Positions 13,494-17,002 of a DNA stretch of 17,002 bases are shown one piece after another. The first letter of the stretch is position 1; every line of letters starts with the position of its first letter. The DNA is taken from positions 1 to 17,002 of the forward strand of contig CALGGX010000195.1 in assembly GCA_937916025.1 (NCBI GenBank). Direction: 5' to 3'. Origin of the DNA: an uncultured Selenomonadales bacterium (GTDB taxonomy: Bacteria; Bacillota_C; Negativicutes; Selenomonadales; Selenomonadaceae). The notes under the pieces are model-generated. The model was given only the letters and a program-made list of their open reading frames with translations. It ran no database searches and had not been told where the DNA came from. The position numbers and the translations under genes were made by a program.

Positions 13494-13769
13494 ATGCCCT
13501 ACGGCTATCAATTCTATCAGTGTGATGCCGACAAGTCCGAGAAATCGATGCTTCCGCGCGACGCTTCGCCCATCTTCTCCAACACGCGCAAAGGTCGCCG
13601 CGCTCTCTGGCAGTACGTCAAGGACACCTACGCCGACGATTACATCTTCATCGCCACCGCCGACCGACTCAAGGTCAAGAAGTGCATCATCGACTTGGAC
13701 AACGGCAATCCTCTCGAGGCGAATCAGTACATCGACAACGGCTGCATTCTCGAATGGGAAATTCTCTGA
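13494..13769 (+). CDS. Unrecognised small early protein, 91 residues
   Basis: ATG 13494 lies behind AAAGGAG with 8-nt spacing. Residues 1-30 are polar (YGYQFYQCDADKSEKSMLPR), followed by RKGRRALWQYVKDTYADDYI and a strand-rich end (KVKKCIIDLDNGNPLEANQY, then GCILEWEIL). It has no recognised motif. The copy B hairpin element begins right after its stop. Confidence 0.65.
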   Translation: MPYGYQFYQCDADKSEKSMLPRDASPIFSNTRKGRRALWQYVKDTYADDYIFIATADRLKVKKCIIDLDNGNPLEANQYIDNGCILEWEIL

Positions 13770-13774
13770 GCTCA

Positions 13775-13860
13775 CCGACGTTTCAGCCTGTGCCCTCCGA
13801 CCTCTCCTCCTCACGGAGGGCATTCCTGAGCCGTCAAGCTCAAAAATCCATCGAAAGGGG
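13775..13860 (+). repeat. Intergenic hairpin element, copy B
   Basis: It has the same design as copy A: CCGACGTTTCA (13775-13785), stem TGCCCTCC (13791-13798)/GGAGGGCA (13815-13822) with a 16-nt loop, TTCCTGAGCCG, then a GCTC-AAAATCC-ATCGAAAGG tail containing the BRO2 ribosome site. The two copies are identical over long stretches on both arms and differ mainly in the loop. Confidence 0.75.
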
Positions 13861-13869
13861 TGCTCTTTA

Positions 13870-14493
13870 ATGAGCAACAGGTACACATTTACACCGCCGC
13901 CGGGCTCGCCCGTCATGACTCCTACCGGCGCATACGGCGTTCAGAAGTTCTTCAACGCGGAGTTCGGCATCATCCGCATCATCTGCGACGAGTTCGACGA
14001 GCCCCATTTCTGCTTTAACGATATCTGCCGCGTCCTCAACATGAGACCCTGCAGACTCGTTAAGCGTCTCGACAAAAACTTCATCTCCAAGTACAGAGTT
14101 CCTTCCTCCGGCGGCGCGCAACTCACCAATTTCGTCAACTTGGACGGCTTCGATGATATCATCCGCAAACATGGCACGCTCTTCGCACGGCACTTCCGCA
14201 AGTGGATTACCGGCGAAGTCCTTCCTGCCATTCACAAAAACGGCTCTGTCGAAGACGCACCGGCTTCTCTCGCGGTCGCTACCGTTCAAATGAGCGTCTT
14301 CAATTCCGCCGTCACTTACATCGGCATTACCGCCAAGCAATTGCAAGACGTCTTTTATGAGGTACAAGGATCGCACGCGTACCTACTTCGTTATCGAACA
14401 AGGAGATTGGGATACCTGCTATGCCGGACGCAGACTCGGCAGCCGCACAAAAATCACGCGCGTCTCTGCCACTGTCGACGGCAAGATTCGTAA
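13870..14493 (+). pseudogene. BRO-N antirepressor-like protein, truncated (BRO2)
   Basis: ATG 13870 lies behind AAAGGGG. The N-terminal tag (MSNRYTFTPPPGSPVMTP) is clearly related to BRO1. Residues about 23-125 form a BRO-N domain: IIRIICDEFDEPHFCFNDIC, VLNMRPCRLVKRLDKNFIS, VNLDGFDDIIRKHGTLFARH and GEVLPAIHKNG. After about residue 163 (QLQDVFYE, near 14358) the frame becomes an Arg/His/Cys-rich shadow of the overlapping gene and stops at 14493. No KilA-C-like C-terminal domain is present. The likely cause is a deletion or misjoin that fused the BRO2 middle to a different gene in another frame. Confidence 0.7.
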
Positions 14494-14638
14494 CTGCTAC
14501 ATCGTTCAGACTCTCGATCACTTCAAGAAGTCTTTGCAAAGATTCTTCGGCGATACCGCACGCATCTTCACTCACAAAACTCAGCCCGCCGACATCTTCC
14601 CGACCGCCAAACGGCTCGCCGCTTTTGCCAACTCTTAA
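14357..14638 (+). CDS. Unrecognised protein, probably N-terminally truncated
   Basis: This frame of 93 residues ends at TAA 14636-14638. It reads RTYFVIEQGDWDTCYAGRRL, then GSRTKITRVSATVDGKIRNC, then HFKKSLQRFFGDTARIF. Its codon use is good from the start, but the ATG 14357 has no ribosome site and lies inside BRO2. It may be the 3' part of a gene, or of the original BRO2 tail, joined by a deletion near 14358. It has no recognised motif. Confidence 0.5.
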   Translation: MRYKDRTRTYFVIEQGDWDTCYAGRRLGSRTKITRVSATVDGKIRNCYIVQTLDHFKKSLQRFFGDTARIFTHKTQPADIFPTAKRLAAFANS

Positions 14639-14646
14639 TCATCACT

Positions 14647-14688
14647 AACGGGCACGGAGCCGTCATTCAAAACTCGGCGGCTCCCGTT
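14647..14688 (+). other. Long bulged hairpin in the intergenic gap
   Basis: AACGGG (14647-14652) pairs with CCCGTT (14683-14688), and AGCCG (14658-14662) with CGGCT (14678-14682). The left arm has a 5-nt bulge and the loop is 15 nt. There is no T-run after it. The stretch CACGGAGCCGTCATTC resembles the right arm of the A/B element, so this may be a partial or diverged copy. The next ribosome site is at 14701-14707. Confidence 0.55.
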
Positions 14689-14715
14689 CGTTCGTCTCGG
14701 AAAGGAGCATCTCTC

Positions 14716-14952
14716 TTGGACTTCATCGACTACATCAACCGCCGGTTTAACGACGCTATCGCGTATGCCGCCGATCAACTCGGCGTCGAGCCCCATCACT
14801 TGCTCGTCTGCCTCGCTCTTCTCTGGTCTGCATTCGCTTTCGGCTTCGCCTTCGGTTACGAACTCTCCTGCAAGCAGTTCCTCGACGCCATCAATAAGCA
14901 CCAGATCGAAAACGGCAAGCCGCCCTTCACGCGCGTGTGGCTTCACATCTAA
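14716..14952 (+). CDS. Small single-pass membrane protein
   Basis: This 78-residue protein has its start at TTG 14716 (AAAGGAG 14701-14707, 8-nt spacing). An amphipathic N-terminus (DFIDYINRRFNDAIAYAADQ) precedes one hydrophobic segment at about 28-48 (LVCLALLWSAFAFGFAFGYE) and a short polar tail. No family was recognised. In an early operon a small membrane protein could act in superinfection exclusion or host membrane change, but that is only a suggestion. Confidence 0.65.
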   Translation: MDFIDYINRRFNDAIAYAADQLGVEPHHLLVCLALLWSAFAFGFAFGYELSCKQFLDAINKHQIENGKPPFTRVWLHI

Positions 14953-14971
14953 ACCAACATTGAGAGGAATC

Positions 14972-15154
14972 ATGAGAACTATCAAATTCAAAGACGCATC
15001 CGGCGAAATTCGCTCGCTTGATATCACGGCAATGTACACCGGATTCATCAACGAAGAGTATCGCTCTTGGGACATCGAGACTGAGGACACCAAAAACATT
15101 CGTGCCGCAACTCTCGGTGCTCACAATTCAAAAAAATATCTCATCAAGACCTGA
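14972..15154 (+). CDS. Unrecognised small protein, 60 residues
   Basis: ATG 14972 lies behind GAGAGGA. The product (TIKFKDASGEIRSLDITAMY, then a stretch ending SKKYLIKT) looks like a small beta-rich domain. Its C-terminus NSKKYLIKT resembles the SNKYRIKNGA end of the YopX-type gene that follows 15 nt downstream, which may hint at a shared origin. It has no known motif. Confidence 0.6.
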   Translation: MRTIKFKDASGEIRSLDITAMYTGFINEEYRSWDIETEDTKNIRAATLGAHNSKKYLIKT

Positions 15155-15169
15155 AAGGGGGATTCCATC

Positions 15170-15550
15170 ATGCCGGAGATCAAATTTCGCGGCAAAACTC
15201 TCGACGGCAACGTGATCATCGGCGATCTCGTTCATCGCGGCAATCACATCGCCATCCGCCCCTTCGACTGTTTCGACCTTCCTCTCGGCTTCAAAGTCGA
15301 TCCCGATACCGTCGGGCTGTTCACAGGGTTGCAAGACATTGACCGCAATGACATCTTTGAAGGCGATCGCCTTGAAGCGATCCAGTCCGGCAAGACTCTC
15401 GCCCGCCTTCTCTTCAATCCCATCGGCACCGTCGAATACAATCCGCAATTCTGCAATTGGGACATCGTCCATCGGAGCGGCAATCGCGTCCTCGTCGAAC
15501 AACTCAACTCTTACAACTCCAACAAATATCGCATCAAGAACGGAGCGTGA
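15170..15550 (+). CDS. YopX family protein
   Basis: This 126-residue protein starts at ATG 15170 behind AAAGGGGG. It opens with the family signature EIKFRGKTLDG (3-13) and VIIGDLV (15-21). It carries the central DTVGLFTGLQDIDRNDIFEG motif (46-65), as in YopX (DxxTVGxxTGLxDxxGxxIFEGD). Family members are common in Firmicutes phages and plasmids, but their function is not established. Length is normal and the gene looks intact. Confidence 0.9.
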   Translation: MPEIKFRGKTLDGNVIIGDLVHRGNHIAIRPFDCFDLPLGFKVDPDTVGLFTGLQDIDRNDIFEGDRLEAIQSGKTLARLLFNPIGTVEYNPQFCNWDIVHRSGNRVLVEQLNSYNSNKYRIKNGA

Positions 15551-15554
15551 GACT

Positions 15555-15758
15555 ATGGCAAAAAAAGACGCATTGAAAGGCGAATGGTGCGAAATGCCTT
15601 GCGTAATGGAGATCAACGGCGTTCGCATCGACACCACGGCTCACTTTTGGTTGAGCGGCGCGAAATTGCGGCAATACAAAGAGAAGCGCGCTCGGCAGTG
15701 GTTGCAATCACTTGAAGAATGGGATTGCGAACATGTTTCTTACGTGACTCGGAGATAA
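15555..15758 (+). CDS. Unrecognised small protein, 67 residues
   Basis: ATG 15555 comes 4 nt after the YopX stop, with a weak upstream purine stretch (GGAGCGTGAG), so coupled translation is likely. It is a basic, helical product with two Cys pairs spread out (EWCEMPC near the start) and an Arg/Lys/Gln-rich helix (KLRQYKEKRARQWLQSLEEW). No family was recognised. Confidence 0.6.
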   Translation: MAKKDALKGEWCEMPCVMEINGVRIDTTAHFWLSGAKLRQYKEKRARQWLQSLEEWDCEHVSYVTRR

Positions 15759-15762
15759 GAGT

Positions 15763-15996
15763 ATGAGCATCAATCAAGACGACATCAACGCACTCGAACA
15801 CGCTTGCAGGAATCTCGGCTTATCAAATCCGCGCGTCAGGGACGCTTTCGATCTCGACGACGACATTCATCGGCATTTCTTCGACGAACGCGATCTCAAT
15901 CGCATTGCCGCTCATTTAGCTCTCGAGCAGATCAAGCAACACACTTTCGTCTACGTCGACAAGCCACGCAAGGCAGTAACCGAGAAACTCATTTGA
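15763..15996 (+). CDS. Unrecognised small acidic-helical protein, 77 residues
   Basis: ATG 15763 comes 4 nt after the previous stop, behind a weak site (GGAGATAAGAG). The sequence is helical and charged (INQDDINALEHACRNLGLSN, then VRDAFDLDDDIHRHFFDERD, then a basic C-terminus). No known motif. It closes the run of small genes before the structured leader. Confidence 0.6.
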   Translation: MSINQDDINALEHACRNLGLSNPRVRDAFDLDDDIHRHFFDERDLNRIAAHLALEQIKQHTFVYVDKPRKAVTEKLI

Positions 15997-16196
15997 ACGC
16001 GGACTCGACGTTTCACTCTGACGGCTTCTATACGGAGCCGTCTCGTGAGCCGCCTTCCGCTTTGCTAATTCAATTTAGAAAGTAAGGTGAAATACCATCT
16101 CCTTCATCATAACGTCTCGCCGTTCTTCCCTTCGGCAGACGTTCTTCGCCAAGCGGAAGGCTTTCGCTCAATTTTAATCGGAAAGGAGACACAATT
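15997..16196 (+). promoter_or_regulatory. 200-nt structured leader (element copy C plus two further stems)
   Basis: This gap without a clear gene holds three inverted repeats. (1) CGACGTTTCA (16006-16015), then stem GACGGCT (16020-16026)/AGCCGTC (16036-16042), then TGAGCCG: the layout of copies A and B, with a different but still paired stem. (2) An 11-bp outer stem GCCTTCCGCTT (16052-16062)/AAGCGGAAGGC (16151-16161). (3) Nested inside it, AACGTCT-c-GCCG (16111-16122)/CGGC-AGACGTT (16133-16143). The ribosome site GGAAAGGAG (16180-16188) follows. This is a candidate regulatory RNA for the ATPase gene. A 37-codon GTG frame (16087-16200) through it is possible but less likely. Confidence 0.6.
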
Positions 16197-17002
16197 ATGA
16201 ACATCTGCCACATCCGCCTCATTGAGTCGATCTCCATCTCCCACTTCAAGGCTATCGACTCTCTGACCATCAACGCCAACGGGCATAACGTTCTCATCGA
16301 AGGGCAAAACGGCTCTGGTAAGTCCAGCATCTTCGACGCTTATTTCTGGACTCTTACCGGTAAGCTCGCCGACGGCTCAACTCCCAAAGCCAATGACATC
16401 ATCAACAGCTCATCGCGCGCGCTTCCTGCCGTCACCGTCGCCTTCGACAAATTTTCTATCGCACGATCACTCGTAAAAAAAGGCAACGGCTTCGAGACCA
16501 TTATCGCCATCAACGACGCGCCTGTCAAGCCGTCCGAGTTGCCTTTCGCCATCAACCACTTCATCCCGGCGCAAGCCATCGAACTCCTCTCCAACATCTT
16601 CTCCTTCGCTCTGTTGAAAAAATCAGACCGCCGCGCTCTTCTCATGCAACTTATTTCTGTGTCCAATGAGGACGTTTTCAAAGCGAACGCGACACTGACG
16701 CCTCTCGCCACGCTCTTCCATACGCAATCCATCAACGACATCATCTTCAACTTCAAAAACAATGTCAAGGATTGCAAACTCAAGCTCGCGCAACTCGCGC
16801 CGCGCATTGATGAAAATCTCGCCGCTCTTCAATCTCTCGACGCGTCGGTTCTTCCCGACCTCCGGCAAAAGCTCGCCGCTCTCGTCGAACAGAAATCTAT
16901 CAAAGACAACGAGATCATCAATCTCCGCGCTTCTCTCAAGTCAACTCCCGATCCCAATCGCGCGCTGTCGGCATCAGACGCAATATCGAGCACTTTCAGC
17001 AG
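16197..17002 (+). CDS. SMC/Rad50-like (AAA_23) ATPase, N-terminal part, runs off the window
   Basis: ATG 16197 follows GAAAGGAG with 8-nt spacing, and the frame stays open to the window end (about 268 residues). Walker A is GQNGSGKS (36-43), preceded by the strand and loop ISHFKAIDSLTINANGHNVL and followed by IFDAYFWTLTGK, as in AAA_23/Rad50/SbcC-like phage ATPases. From about 180 a coiled coil begins (KLKLAQLAPRIDENLAALQS). Related genes in phages sit beside recombination or single-strand annealing genes and act in DNA repair or replication. The signature motif, Walker B and the C-terminal half are beyond the window. It has an unusually long structured leader. Confidence 0.85.
   Translation, partial: MNICHIRLIESISISHFKAIDSLTINANGHNVLIEGQNGSGKSSIFDAYFWTLTGKLADGSTPKANDIINSSSRALPAVTVAFDKFSIARSLVKKGNGFETIIAINDAPVKPSELPFAINHFIPAQAIELLSNIFSFALLKKSDRRALLMQLISVSNEDVFKANATLTPLATLFHTQSINDIIFNFKNNVKDCKLKLAQLAPRIDENLAALQSLDASVLPDLRQKLAALVEQKSIKDNEIINLRASLKSTPDPNRALSASDAISSTFS

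Noticed and set aside
12172..14493. 773-codon open frame as a single large protein
   Set aside because: Its first part is an out-of-frame shadow of BRO1 (Ser/Thr/Pro-rich), the middle is a real gene start (12706) to the A8 tract, then shadow of 13239-13769, then BRO2. The real genes have their own ribosome sites and stops.
16087..16200. 37-codon GTG frame through the structured leader, overlapping the ATPase start as ATGA
   Set aside because: The GTG lies in the purine-rich stretch itself, and the frame covers two long inverted repeats, which better explain the sequence. Kept only as an alternative.

Overview
The window is a stretch of a temperate, tailed-phage-like genome (prophage or phage contig). 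The host is probably a Firmicute, perhaps of the Negativicutes: most genes have strong AGGAGG-type ribosome binding sites, the scaffold and capsid genes open with the FDLQxFA motif common in Firmicutes phages, and there are Rha/BRO antirepressors, a YopX protein and HTH_3 repressors. The host call is inference. No integrase, att site, tRNA, rRNA or CRISPR array was seen.

Layout. (1) 1-3634, head module on +: the end of an unrecognised gene, a scaffold-like protein, and one long ORF joining an N4-gp56-type major capsid protein (MCP) to a P22-like portal. (2) 3647-5560, lysis region on +: a one-TM holin-like protein, a broken Amidase_2 endolysin, an intact Amidase_3 endolysin, a 91-residue protein with a cystatin-like QxVxG signature, and a remnant of a phage radical-SAM-type protein ending in a terminator. 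(3) 5574-7614, accessory cargo: a class II Fic protein (-), a HicA/HicB toxin-antitoxin pair (+) with a near-consensus promoter, and a DUF4160 remnant followed by DUF2442 (-). (4) 7736-9001, lysogeny switch: two tandem paralogous repressors (-) divergent from a small Cro-like protein (+), with promoters on both sides of the intergenic region. (5) 9026-15996, early operon on +: a broken Rha gene, two BRO-N antirepressor-like genes, YopX, and many small unrecognised proteins including a very acidic one. (6) 16197-17002, the start of an SMC/Rad50-like (AAA_23) ATPase behind a 200-nt structured leader.

Two themes stand out. First, an unusual number of genes seem to lack internal pieces or switch frame abruptly: MCP core, MCP-portal joint, two portal sites, Amidase_2 (5' and 3'), radical SAM, DUF4160, Rha, BRO2, and an A8-tract frameshift. 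At the MCP-portal and Rha sites both flanking families plausibly share a short sequence at the joint. This points either to a defective element shaped by microhomology deletions or to systematic assembly collapse; read mapping would decide. Second, the early operon carries a recurring intergenic hairpin element: two near-identical copies near 10970 and 13775, and a diverged copy at 16006 whose stem has changed on both sides but still pairs. It is a candidate undescribed phage leader RNA family.
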